Below are positions 1 through 6,006 of a stretch of 6,006 bases of DNA, piece by piece (within the stretch, counting starts at the first letter, position 1; every line of letters begins with the position of its first letter). The stretch covers positions 1 to 6,006 of the forward strand of contig PXAI01000289.1 of NCBI GenBank assembly GCA_003567135.1, written 5' to 3'. Below the pieces are notes generated by a model. The model saw nothing but the letters and a program-made list of their open reading frames with translations. It was not told the origin of the DNA and ran no database searches. The translations under genes and the position numbers were made by a program. The stretch comes from Balneolia bacterium (GTDB lineage: Bacteria; Bacteroidota; Rhodothermia; Balneolales; Cyclonatronaceae).

Positions 1-1033
1 CACCGATGGTTACGTTGAAATGGAAGTGAAGCGGGAGACGCCCGGCCCAGTCAACAGGGTTTTGTCCCGTACTCAGAAGTCCGGCGTCAAGTGAGTCGAT
101 GGTTGCCTCGCGGTACAAAAACGCGGTGCGCTGGGTCTGGGAATAATCCGCCGTAAATCCTCTGAAACCATCCAGTTCGTCGATCAGGTCGTTGAACATT
201 GAAACGCTTGCAATCTCCTGAAAAGCGTACAGATCGGCATCAATGGTTTCGATAATGGTTTTCACATTCTGAAACTGAAGTTCAAGATCTTCCGGGCCGT
301 TTGTTGGTGAACCAAACCATTCAATATTCCAGGTAACAACATCGAAAGTCTGGTCTTTTGGGATGTCATCTCCCGGGAAAACAAAAGGCTCTGTGTCAAG
401 ATCATCCACATCTCTGGCTATAATCTGCGGATTGTCGTTAAATCTGCCGGCCACTCCGATAATGTCGCCCGGCTGTTCCGGCACAGCTGATCCGGGAATG
501 TTGGTTCTGGCATCTATACGAAGCGTACCTTCACCGCTCTGGTCAGAAATGTCGTAATTTGTGTTTCCCTGAAAACTACCGGTGTGATCTATAGTTACAT
601 TATTCAGGCGAATCAGCTGGCCTTCGTAATCGCCGCTGTTCAGTTCGGCGACGCTGATCACGAGCGGCTCAATATCCCGGTTTGCCTCAGGATAAATTGA
701 GAAACCAGTATCGTCAACGATCTGACGCAGAGTAAAAAACTGCCCGATTTCGCCGGTTACCACCAGTGAATCTCCGCGGGCGACATCAATCTGAAAGTTC
801 GGGCGCATAAGCGGGCCGTTAAACCAGGCGATTCCACCGGTTTCATCCTGGAAATACACGGGGCCTTCAAATTCATCGGTTACGGTAACCCATCCGGCAA
901 CGGTTACGGTGGTGCCCATCGGCAGCTCACGCGCTTCGGAAATGGGGATGGGCTCCTGAGCAAGTATCTCCTTTGGCAGGAAAAAGCTCAGTAAAACAAA
1001 AAAGAAAATTGATACAGTAGAATTAAACTTCAT
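1..1033 (-). CDS. Secreted OB-fold / endonuclease-exonuclease-phosphatase (EEP) family protein, 3' end outside window
   Basis: Reading the minus strand from the ATG at 1033-1031 gives 344 codons with no stop before the left edge, so the C-terminus is missing. Residues 1-25 are a Sec signal peptide: Lys2, a Phe/Leu/Val-rich core, then a cut at ILA|QE. Residues 29-106 look like an OB fold (VTVAGWVTV, then VYFQDETGGIAWF, then DSLVVTGEIG). Residues 124-212 look like a second OB-like segment (EGQLIRLNNVTI, GDIIGVAGRF). The EEP domain starts at residue 230: FDVVTWNIEWFG carries the conserved Asn236, DADLYAFQEI carries the metal-binding Glu273, and QRTAFLYR (301-308) and WAGRLPL (329-335) match later family blocks. 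The catalytic Asp/Asn and final His blocks would lie beyond the edge. Members cleave phosphodiester or phosphomonoester bonds. With a signal peptide and OB folds, an extracellular or surface DNase/RNase is the best guess (inference). A different EEP phosphoesterase remains possible. No Shine-Dalgarno precedes the start. Confidence 0.88.
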   Translation of the reverse strand, partial: MKFNSTVSIFFFVLLSFFLPKEILAQEPIPISEARELPMGTTVTVAGWVTVTDEFEGPVYFQDETGGIAWFNGPLMRPNFQIDVARGDSLVVTGEIGQFFTLRQIVDDTGFSIYPEANRDIEPLVISVAELNSGDYEGQLIRLNNVTIDHTGSFQGNTNYDISDQSGEGTLRIDARTNIPGSAVPEQPGDIIGVAGRFNDNPQIIARDVDDLDTEPFVFPGDDIPKDQTFDVVTWNIEWFGSPTNGPEDLELQFQNVKTIIETIDADLYAFQEIASVSMFNDLIDELDGFRGFTADYSQTQRTAFLYREATIDSLDAGLLSTGQNPVDWAGRLPLHFHFNVTIG

Positions 1034-1076
1034 AGAAATTGATTTTTAAAAAATTCGGGGTAGCACCCTAAACTAA

Positions 1077-1093
1077 TCACTTTACATAAGTGA
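1077..1093. repeat. Small inverted repeat upstream of the secreted nuclease gene
   Basis: TCACTT (1077-1082) and AAGTGA (1088-1093) are perfect 6-base arms around a 5-base loop. They lie 44-60 bases upstream of the minus-strand start at 1033. Just downstream of them on the minus strand, TAGTTTAG (1075-1068) is one base from the Bacteroidota -7 consensus TAnnTTTG, with no clear TTG element upstream. This could be an operator near the nuclease promoter. Arms this short are also expected by chance in A/T-rich DNA. Confidence 0.2.
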
Positions 1094-1170
1094 ATATGAA
1101 AAATAATGAAATCAGGGATGCGCCATATTTAAGCAATTGTTACATTTCACGCTCTCATAACGAGCAGGAC

Positions 1171-1200
1171 TTGACGCATATTTGAATGCGTTTACTTTTA
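1171..1200 (+). promoter_or_regulatory. Candidate promoter for the maf gene
   Basis: TTGACG at 1171-1176 resembles a -35 element, and its TTG also fits the -33 element of Bacteroidota promoters. After a 19-base gap, TACTTTTA (1193-1200) matches the Bacteroidota -7 consensus TAnnTTTG except for the last base. The start codon at 1232 is about 30 bases downstream, which suits a short leader. An inverted repeat, ACGCAT (1174-1179) and ATGCGT (1186-1191), fills the spacer and could be a repressor site. This rests on a consensus match only. Confidence 0.35.
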
Positions 1201-1231
1201 ATAAACGATTTTTCTACAAATCAGACAACCT

Positions 1232-1858
1232 ATGACAGGGCAATACCTGAGCAACCCCCAAATTATACTGGCATCATCCAGCCCAAGAAGAAAAAATCTT
1301 CTGAATCAGATAAATCTCAAGTTTACGACCAAACCCAGCCGGTTCGACGAACCTGAGCCGGATTATTCATCAGAAAAACCTGAAGATTACGCCGAAGGAC
1401 TCGCCTATCAGAAAGCGCTGATGGTCAGCCGTGGCAAAAAAAGTACGCTTGTTATCGGCTCGGATACGATTGTGGTGATTAACGATGAAATTCTGAATAA
1501 ACCACAATCCGAAGAAGATGCCGTTGCTATGCTCAAAAAGCTGAGCGGAAAAACGCACCGTGTGATAACCGCCGTCGCCCTTATTCTGACCGACTCCCTG
1601 GGTGAAATTGGCTCGGAAACCAGATTCCACGAGGTAACGGAAGTCACCTTCAGCAGGATGACCGACCGGGATATCAGGGACTATACTGCCACCGGCAGCC
1701 CGTTGGACAAAGCCGGAGCTTACGGAATTCAGGACGACTGGGGATCGATTTTTGTGGAGAAAATTAACGGCGATTACTACAACGTGGTGGGCTTTCCCCT
1801 GAACCGGTTTTACCGCGAGCTGATGAACTTCAGCCCGGGCTACCTTCCGCGGCCGTGA
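1232..1858 (+). CDS. maf: Maf/YhdE-type nucleoside triphosphate pyrophosphatase (dTTP/UTP type)
   Basis: The 208-residue cytoplasmic protein carries the full set of Maf motifs: ILASSSPRRKNLL (11-24), the phosphate-binding N-terminal loop; VIGSDTIVV (74-82) with the catalytic Asp78; LNKP (88-91); LSGKTHRVITAV (104-115); GSPLDKAGAYGIQ (155-167); and NGDYYNVVGFPL (179-190). Family members hydrolyse nucleoside triphosphates to monophosphate plus pyrophosphate. SPRR and AGAYGIQ are typical of the YhdE branch (dTTP, UTP and modified pyrimidines), whereas the YceF branch (m7GTP) has SPWR and a different later motif. Maf removes damaged or modified nucleotides and has been linked to septum inhibition in Bacillus. 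Length is slightly above the usual 190-200, with roughly ten residues added at each end. No Shine-Dalgarno is visible, and the ATG was chosen because the first motif begins ten residues downstream. The gene is divergent from the secreted nuclease and probably ends at its own terminator. Confidence 0.95.
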   Translation: MTGQYLSNPQIILASSSPRRKNLLNQINLKFTTKPSRFDEPEPDYSSEKPEDYAEGLAYQKALMVSRGKKSTLVIGSDTIVVINDEILNKPQSEEDAVAMLKKLSGKTHRVITAVALILTDSLGEIGSETRFHEVTEVTFSRMTDRDIRDYTATGSPLDKAGAYGIQDDWGSIFVEKINGDYYNVVGFPLNRFYRELMNFSPGYLPRP

Positions 1859-1873
1859 TCCCGGCGCTTTTTT
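1849..1873 (+). terminator. Probable intrinsic terminator overlapping the maf stop codon
   Basis: GCGGCCG (1849-1855) pairs with CGGCGC (1862-1867) to form a six-pair G/C stem with one bulged G at 1851 and a 6-base loop. Six Ts follow at once (1868-1873). The stop codon TGA (1856-1858) lies in the loop, so the hairpin starts inside the last codons of maf. The stem is short and bulged, so strength is uncertain, but the G/C stem plus T-run is the right shape and would separate maf from the TPR gene. Confidence 0.42.
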
Positions 1874-1904
1874 AGCTTTTTAAACAAGAAATCCCGTATT
1901 TGTG

Positions 1905-1913
1905 TGTTATACT
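1905..1913 (+). promoter_or_regulatory. Candidate extended -10 promoter for the TPR gene unit
   Basis: TGTTATACT fits the extended -10 pattern TGnTATAAT with one mismatch. No good -35 element is present at the expected distance, which extended -10 promoters tolerate. Transcription would begin near 1920, leaving a leader of nearly 40 bases before the ATG at 1958. The site lies after the probable maf terminator, so it could drive the TPR gene and the genes downstream. Bacteroidota promoters often differ from this consensus, so the call is tentative. Confidence 0.33.
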
Positions 1914-1926
1914 AACTGCGATAACA
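1905..1926. repeat. Inverted repeat TGTTAT-N10-ATAACA over the TPR gene promoter candidate
   Basis: TGTTAT (1905-1910) and ATAACA (1921-1926) are perfect 6-base inverted arms separated by 10 bases. The left arm overlaps the candidate -10 box and the right arm falls at about the expected transcription start. That geometry suits a dimeric repressor, but arms of 6 bases can arise by chance and only one copy is present in the window. Confidence 0.22.
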
Positions 1927-1957
1927 TACTCAACCGGATTTCAATTTTATTGATTTA

Positions 1958-4012
1958 ATGCGCGCCTTTTTCTCATTTTTGCTGATCACGTTTTTATTCC
2001 TGCCTGATTCGCTTTCCGCGCAGCAGGTTCCGCCCACTCCGCCACAGCCGCCGGGTGAGGCTCAGGAGGATCGGCAGCCTACCATGAACCGTGCCGCTGA
2101 GCTGCTTAGGCTGGGTAACTATCAGCAGGCGTATGAAATGTATCAGGAACTGTTGCAGCGCGCACCCAATTCTGTTCCGGCAGCTGAAGGCGCTATGCAG
2201 GCTCTGATGAATTTGCGCGAGTATGAAGAAGCGGAACATGTGTACACTCAGTTTGTGCGCAAAAACGGTGAGGCGCCGCAGCTGAGAGTGGTACTTGCGG
2301 AAATTTACCACATGAAGGGGGATCAGGAAAAAGCCTACGAATTGTGGGATTCCATTATTTCAGATGACCGCCGGAATGTGCAGCTCTACCGTAGGGTAGC
2401 CGAAAGTATGGCAAACCGAAGCGAACATGAACGCGCGGCAAGGATGCTCATCAGAGCCCGTGAACTGATGAACAATGAGAACCTTTTTGCTTTCGATGTG
2501 GCCAATCTCTTCTCCGGCGCCGGCCTCGTGGAAGAATCCATGCGAGAATTCAGCCGGCTGATTAGTCAGAATGCCGGATACATGCGCACGATACAAAGGC
2601 AGCTTTCCCGTTTCAGCGACCGGGAATATATGGATGAGGCGATCATTTCTTTTGAGGAAATCAGTAATGAAATGACGCCCGGCTCTGAGGCGTGGGCATC
2701 ACACCGATATTTGCTGATATGGCTGTATACCGAGCGCGAGCTGTACCGCAGGGCGCTCGTAACTGCGCGTGATCTCGAGAATCATATCGGCGAACGGGAG
2801 TTTCCGGTGTTTGAAGTCGGGCAAAACCTCGCCGCGCTGGATAAGTTCGAGCTGGCGCAGGAAGCATTTCAATATTACAGCGATCGTTCAGATCACCCGC
2901 TTTTTGAACGTTCGCGTGAGGAAAAAGCGCGGCTTTACGTACGCTGGGCGCATCATCTTAATGATAATTATCTCGATTTTGGCGGCAAGGCCGAAGAACT
3001 TTTCGCTGAGGCGCTCGGATTACTGGGCGATCTGAAAGATAACCGCCGGTATCAGCGGCTTCCGGAAGTGCTGATTTTAATGGGTGAAATCGCGCTTGAT
3101 CATAAAAAAGATGCTGAAGCCGCAAGGCCGCTGCTCGAACAGCTCCGCTCCGTTTCCAGAACGGAAGATCACGATATCCAGGCCGATTATTTGGAAGGAC
3201 GGCTGTATATTTTTGACGGAGCGCACTCCCGCGCAAGGGTCGCGCTATCAAGGGCAAACAGAAAAGCCGGAACAGGCGAACTTGCCGAAAAAACCCGCTA
3301 TTTTCTCGCCCTCAACGATTTTTATACCGAAGATTTCGAGTACGCCAGGCTTCAGCTTCGTAGCCTTCAGCGGCAAAATACATCGTGGTACGCCAACCCG
3401 GCGCTCCGTTTAAGAACGTGGCTACAGGATGGCGTCATTCAGGGCACGGTTATGGACGAGCTGAAAATATACGCCCGGGCGCGCTATCATTTTGACACGG
3501 GCAACTTCAATGAGTCGATGCAAGAGCTGCTGCCCATTATTGAAAGAACTTCCGCTCCGCTGAAAACCGATGCCACGCTTCTGGCTGCGCGAATTCTGCG
3601 GGATCATCAGCCGGGACTCGGTTTTGCTGTTCTCGAGCAGTTCCGCTTACAGGTTACGCAGTCATCTCAGATGGAGCGTATTTTCTGGGAGCGCGCCCGC
3701 CTCGCCGATGCCATCATTTCGCCTGACGGAGAAAATCCACGTACACGCACAGAAGCGCTGAATCCTGAGCTTGCGGAATCCGTTTCCTCGCTGATCTCAT
3801 CATCCACAAAAGAAAAGCTGATTCTTCTTTTTTCGATGAGCACCGATGAGCTGTTTTTTGAGGGCGGTTCAACGTCACAGACATCCGCCGAAATGCTGGA
3901 AAAAGTAACAGAATTGTATGAGGATATGATCCTAGAGTTTCCCCGCGGATTTTATGCCTCACCGGCGAGAGACCGCGTTCGAGAGTTGAGGCGCCTCGCT
4001 GAAGCAGCCTAA
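1958..4012 (+). CDS. Secreted tetratricopeptide-repeat (TPR) protein
   Basis: The 684-residue protein starts with a signal peptide (residues 1-21: Arg2, a Phe/Leu core, cut at LSA|QQ) and a proline-rich linker (VPPTPPQPPG, 24-33). TPR-like helix pairs begin at about residue 43: AAELLRLGNYQQAYEMYQEL is followed by copies containing LMNLREYEEAEHVY and AEIYHMKGDQEKAYELW. More degenerate helical repeats fill the rest, for example ALDKFELAQEAFQYY and LNDFYTEDFEYARLQL. The last repeat-like segment (LYEDMILEFPRGFYASPARD, near 653-672) resembles BamD-like TPR ends. There is no lipobox cysteine and no second membrane segment, so it is probably a soluble periplasmic scaffold; no catalytic motif is visible. 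It is 35 bases upstream of the amidotransferase-like gene on the same strand, so a shared transcript and a physical partnership are likely (inference). The exact function is not recognised. No Shine-Dalgarno precedes the ATG. Confidence 0.9.
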   Translation: MRAFFSFLLITFLFLPDSLSAQQVPPTPPQPPGEAQEDRQPTMNRAAELLRLGNYQQAYEMYQELLQRAPNSVPAAEGAMQALMNLREYEEAEHVYTQFVRKNGEAPQLRVVLAEIYHMKGDQEKAYELWDSIISDDRRNVQLYRRVAESMANRSEHERAARMLIRARELMNNENLFAFDVANLFSGAGLVEESMREFSRLISQNAGYMRTIQRQLSRFSDREYMDEAIISFEEISNEMTPGSEAWASHRYLLIWLYTERELYRRALVTARDLENHIGEREFPVFEVGQNLAALDKFELAQEAFQYYSDRSDHPLFERSREEKARLYVRWAHHLNDNYLDFGGKAEELFAEALGLLGDLKDNRRYQRLPEVLILMGEIALDHKKDAEAARPLLEQLRSVSRTEDHDIQADYLEGRLYIFDGAHSRARVALSRANRKAGTGELAEKTRYFLALNDFYTEDFEYARLQLRSLQRQNTSWYANPALRLRTWLQDGVIQGTVMDELKIYARARYHFDTGNFNESMQELLPIIERTSAPLKTDATLLAARILRDHQPGLGFAVLEQFRLQVTQSSQMERIFWERARLADAIISPDGENPRTRTEALNPELAESVSSLISSSTKEKLILLFSMSTDELFFEGGSTSQTSAEMLEKVTELYEDMILEFPRGFYASPARDRVRELRRLAEAA

Positions 4013-4047
4013 ACCAAACTTCATTTCAGATACAGATCATTTACGCC

Positions 4048-5391
4048 ATGTTGAAGTCGATCGTAATTACATTAATCATTTCGCTCGGATTAGCGATTCC
4101 TGGTTCCGCGCAGTTTGTCCTGATTCCCATGGACGACAGCCAGACCAATCACCTGAAAGCATACGGTGTGATTTATAACCACATTGCGCACGACGTGGAA
4201 GCGTGGTGGCTGCTGAATTATCGCGGTGGCAGTTTTATGGCGCAGGAATCTCATGATATTGTCCGGGAAGCCCGTCTCAGAAATGTACACGTGGAAAGAA
4301 TATCAAACTCTCAGGCCAACCGAATCATTGAGGAAGTGGAGCGCGATGATGTAAACATGGCCGCTGTTCCGCTGGAAGAAACGCCGCGAATTGCCGTTTA
4401 TTCGCCGTCTCATGCGCTTCCCTGGGATGATGCCGTAACGCTGGCGCTCACGTATGCCGAAGTTGATTACGATATCATCTACAATGAAGAAGTTCTGGCC
4501 GGAGATCTGGATGATTACGACTGGCTGCACCTTCACCATGAGGATTTTACCGGACAGTACGGAAAATTCTGGTTCGCATACCGCAACACACCCTGGTATC
4601 AGCGGCAGGTTCGGGATCTTGAAGAAATGGCGGAGCGGCTTGGTTTTGATAAAGTAACCGAAATGAAAAAAGCCGTTGTGTACGAAATGCGCGACTACGT
4701 TGGTCGCGGCGGATTTCTTTTTGCGATGTGCTCAGGAACCGACACGTTTGATATCGCCCTTGCCGCGCTTGACGTGGATATTGCGCCGAGACAGTTCGAC
4801 GGCGATCCGCCCGATCCTGATGCCAATGAGCGGCTCGATTTCAGCCAGACGCTCGCCTTCGAAAACTTCCGCGTTACGCTTGATCCTGATAAGTATGAGC
4901 ATGGTAATATTGATATCGACGCGCAGGCTACCATGGCTTCGATCGACCGTACCATGGATTATTTCACGCTGTTTGAGTTTTCCGCCAAATGGGATCCGGT
5001 TCCGACTATGCTCACACAAAATCATGTAAGCAGCGTGCGCGGATTTATGGGTCAGACCACAGCTTTCCGGATGGATAAAATCAAGAGCAACGTGGTTATC
5101 ATGGGCAAAAACTCAGGCCGGGATGAAGCCAAATACATCACCGGAGTTTACGGTGAGGGCACGTTTACGTTTTACGGCGGCCACGATCCTGAAGATTACA
5201 CGCATCGCGTTGGCGATCCTCCGACCGACCTGGATTTACATCCCAACAGCCCCGGTTATCGTCTTATCCTGAACAACATTCTTTTCCCTGCTGCTCAGGA
5301 GAAAAAAATCAAAACCGAGCGCCTCGGTACAAATGTGCAGGAAAGAGATGATCTTGCCATGCTGATGCACTTTTTCGGGATTTCTGAATAA
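4048..5391 (+). CDS. Secreted class I glutamine amidotransferase-like protein ('asparagine synthetase B' misnomer family)
   Basis: The 447-residue protein has a signal peptide (residues 1-21, cut at GSA|QF). A conserved-looking N-terminal block follows (LIPMDDSQTNHLKAYG; WLLNYRGGSF). From residue 114 the layout resembles a class I glutamine amidotransferase-like fold: RIAVYSPS; PWDDAVTLALTYAEVDYDII; then DYDWLHLHHEDFTGQYGKF with His161, His163, His164, Glu165 and Asp166. GRGGFLFAMCSGTDTFD places Cys228 where these folds have the nucleophile elbow. The C-terminal part has KWDPVPTML, GFMGQTT, FTFYGGHDPEDYTHRVGDPP (Gly377-Gly378-His379-Asp380) and GYRLILNNILFP. From memory, close relatives in Bacteroidota are often named asparagine synthetase B. 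This protein lacks the N-terminal Cys2 amidase domain and the ATP-binding SGGxDS loop of that enzyme, and it is exported, so that name should not be used. The motifs suggest an enzyme acting in the periplasm or outside the cell; substrate and reaction are unknown. It probably shares a transcript with the TPR gene 35 bases upstream. Confidence 0.88.
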   Translation: MLKSIVITLIISLGLAIPGSAQFVLIPMDDSQTNHLKAYGVIYNHIAHDVEAWWLLNYRGGSFMAQESHDIVREARLRNVHVERISNSQANRIIEEVERDDVNMAAVPLEETPRIAVYSPSHALPWDDAVTLALTYAEVDYDIIYNEEVLAGDLDDYDWLHLHHEDFTGQYGKFWFAYRNTPWYQRQVRDLEEMAERLGFDKVTEMKKAVVYEMRDYVGRGGFLFAMCSGTDTFDIALAALDVDIAPRQFDGDPPDPDANERLDFSQTLAFENFRVTLDPDKYEHGNIDIDAQATMASIDRTMDYFTLFEFSAKWDPVPTMLTQNHVSSVRGFMGQTTAFRMDKIKSNVVIMGKNSGRDEAKYITGVYGEGTFTFYGGHDPEDYTHRVGDPPTDLDLHPNSPGYRLILNNILFPAAQEKKIKTERLGTNVQERDDLAMLMHFFGISE

Positions 5392-5462
5392 TTAGCGTGA
5401 ATCATCCTTATTTTGTGCTGTCCGTAAAAATTCCTCAAAAATAAATCAGAGCATCCGACAGC

Positions 5463-6006
5463 ATGGAAGAGTTTAGTAACAACGGTTCGCACAAAGCGAA
5501 ACCAACACGCGAATTTTCAGATCTCGTTCGCGTGATGCATATCATCAGGAAAGAGTGTCCGTGGGATCGCGAACAGACGCACGAATCGCTCAAGGATCTG
5601 ATGATTGAGGAAGTTTACGAAGCGATTGAGGCGATTGACAAGAAAGATTACGACGATCTTCGCAAAGAGCTGGGGGATGTTCTGCTGCACATTGTTTTTC
5701 ATGCCGAGATGGGCGCAGAAAACGGAAGATTTGACATCGGGGATGTGATCTATGGAATTCAGGAAAAACTGATTCGCAGGCATCCACACGTGTTTGCCAC
5801 GACGAAAGTTTCCGGAACGGCCGCGGTAAAGCGAAACTGGGAGAGCATCAAAAAACAGGAAGCCGGCAACCGGTCGGTACTGCAAGGTGTGCCCGAGCAT
5901 CTCCCTGGATTGCTAAGAGCACAGCGCATGCAGGAAAAGGCGGGCGCGGTTGGTTTCGACTGGAAGAAATGGCCTGAAGCGTGGAAAAAGCTCGAGGAAG
6001 AGCTCG
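5463..6006 (+). CDS. mazG: MazG nucleoside triphosphate pyrophosphohydrolase, 3' end outside window
   Basis: The ATG at 5463 opens a frame of 181 codons that continues past the right edge. An in-frame stop at 5442-5444 limits the start. The N-terminal MazG domain is clear: LVRVMHIIRKECPWDREQTH (21-40); SLKDLMIEEVYEAIEAI with the metal-binding EExxE set Glu49, Glu50 and Glu53; ELGDVLLHIVFHAEM with ExxD Glu69 and Asp72; and RRHPHVF (105-111) followed by NWESIK. The start of the second half is present (LLRAQRMQEKAGAVGFDW). Full-length homologues are about 260 residues, so some 80 are missing. MazG hydrolyses (d)NTPs to monophosphate and pyrophosphate, clears abnormal nucleotides in the cytoplasm and, in E. 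coli, limits ppGpp. The first 17 residues before the domain are poorly conserved-looking, so the true start could be slightly later. The gap to the gene upstream is 71 bases, so co-transcription is possible but not shown. Confidence 0.95.
   Translation, partial: MEEFSNNGSHKAKPTREFSDLVRVMHIIRKECPWDREQTHESLKDLMIEEVYEAIEAIDKKDYDDLRKELGDVLLHIVFHAEMGAENGRFDIGDVIYGIQEKLIRRHPHVFATTKVSGTAAVKRNWESIKKQEAGNRSVLQGVPEHLPGLLRAQRMQEKAGAVGFDWKKWPEAWKKLEEEL

Noticed and set aside
363..557. 64-codon plus-strand frame in the first kilobase
   Set aside because: It is antisense to the secreted nuclease gene, whose frame holds a signal peptide and EEP motifs. The short plus-strand frame has no recognisable feature.
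4020..4047. Short direct repeat CAGATACAGAT in the gap between the TPR and amidotransferase-like genes
   Set aside because: A five-base repeat in a 35-base spacer is expected by chance, and no hairpin or binding-site geometry is visible.
4676..5029. 117-codon open frame on the plus strand inside the amidotransferase-like gene
   Set aside because: It is an out-of-frame shadow of a gene with clear conserved motifs in the main frame, and its composition (Arg/Ser/Ile-rich) is typical of shifted translation.
4048..5391. Asparagine synthetase (glutamine-hydrolysing) as the function
   Set aside because: There is no Cys2 amidase domain and no ATP pyrophosphatase SGGxDS loop, and the protein carries an export signal, so the traditional name is not supported.
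5392..5462. Promoter for mazG in the 71-base gap (TATTTTG at 5409-5415)
   Set aside because: It is one base short of the TAnnTTTG spacing and there is no upstream TTG element at the right distance, so it is too weak to list.
5517..5900. 127-codon open frame on the minus strand inside mazG
   Set aside because: It is fully antisense to a strongly supported MazG reading frame with intact motifs. Its translation resembles no family I know and has no leader or promoter signal.

Overview
The window looks like ordinary chromosomal sequence from a Bacteroidota-like bacterium, with the Balneolota/Rhodothermota side as the best guess. The reasons are a mid-range base composition, five gene starts with no Shine-Dalgarno sequence and A/T-rich leaders, and a secreted protein (4048-5391) of a type I know mainly from Bacteroidota. 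This placement is inference, since there is no rRNA or other phylogenetic marker. I see no mobile element, CRISPR array, tRNA or rRNA gene. Coding density is high, and no stretch over 300 bases lacks a gene.

Layout: (1) 1-1033, minus strand: the first 344 residues of a secreted nuclease-like protein with a signal peptide, two OB-fold-like segments and the start of an endonuclease/exonuclease/phosphatase domain; it runs off the left edge. (2) 1034-1231: a 198-base divergent intergenic region with weak promoter and inverted-repeat signals. (3) 1232-1858, plus: a Maf/YhdE-type nucleotide pyrophosphatase, followed by a probable intrinsic terminator. (4) 1859-1957: a 99-base gap with an extended -10 promoter candidate overlapped by an inverted repeat. 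(5) 1958-4012, plus: a secreted 684-residue TPR protein. (6) 4048-5391, plus: a secreted 447-residue protein with a class I glutamine amidotransferase-like core, of the kind often misnamed 'asparagine synthetase B'. (7) 5463-6006, plus: MazG nucleoside triphosphate pyrophosphohydrolase, cut by the right edge.

How the genes may work together: Maf and MazG are both cytoplasmic house-cleaning enzymes that hydrolyse non-canonical or excess nucleoside triphosphates to monophosphate plus pyrophosphate. Between them sit two exported proteins that probably form a transcription unit (35-base gap, same strand) and may act together outside the cytoplasm. The divergent secreted nuclease also concerns nucleic acid or phosphoester turnover, but nothing in the sequence ties it to the others. 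The most interesting item is the exported TPR plus amidotransferase-like pair. The second member has many motifs that look like an active site, but it lacks every hallmark of asparagine synthetase, so its real reaction is open.
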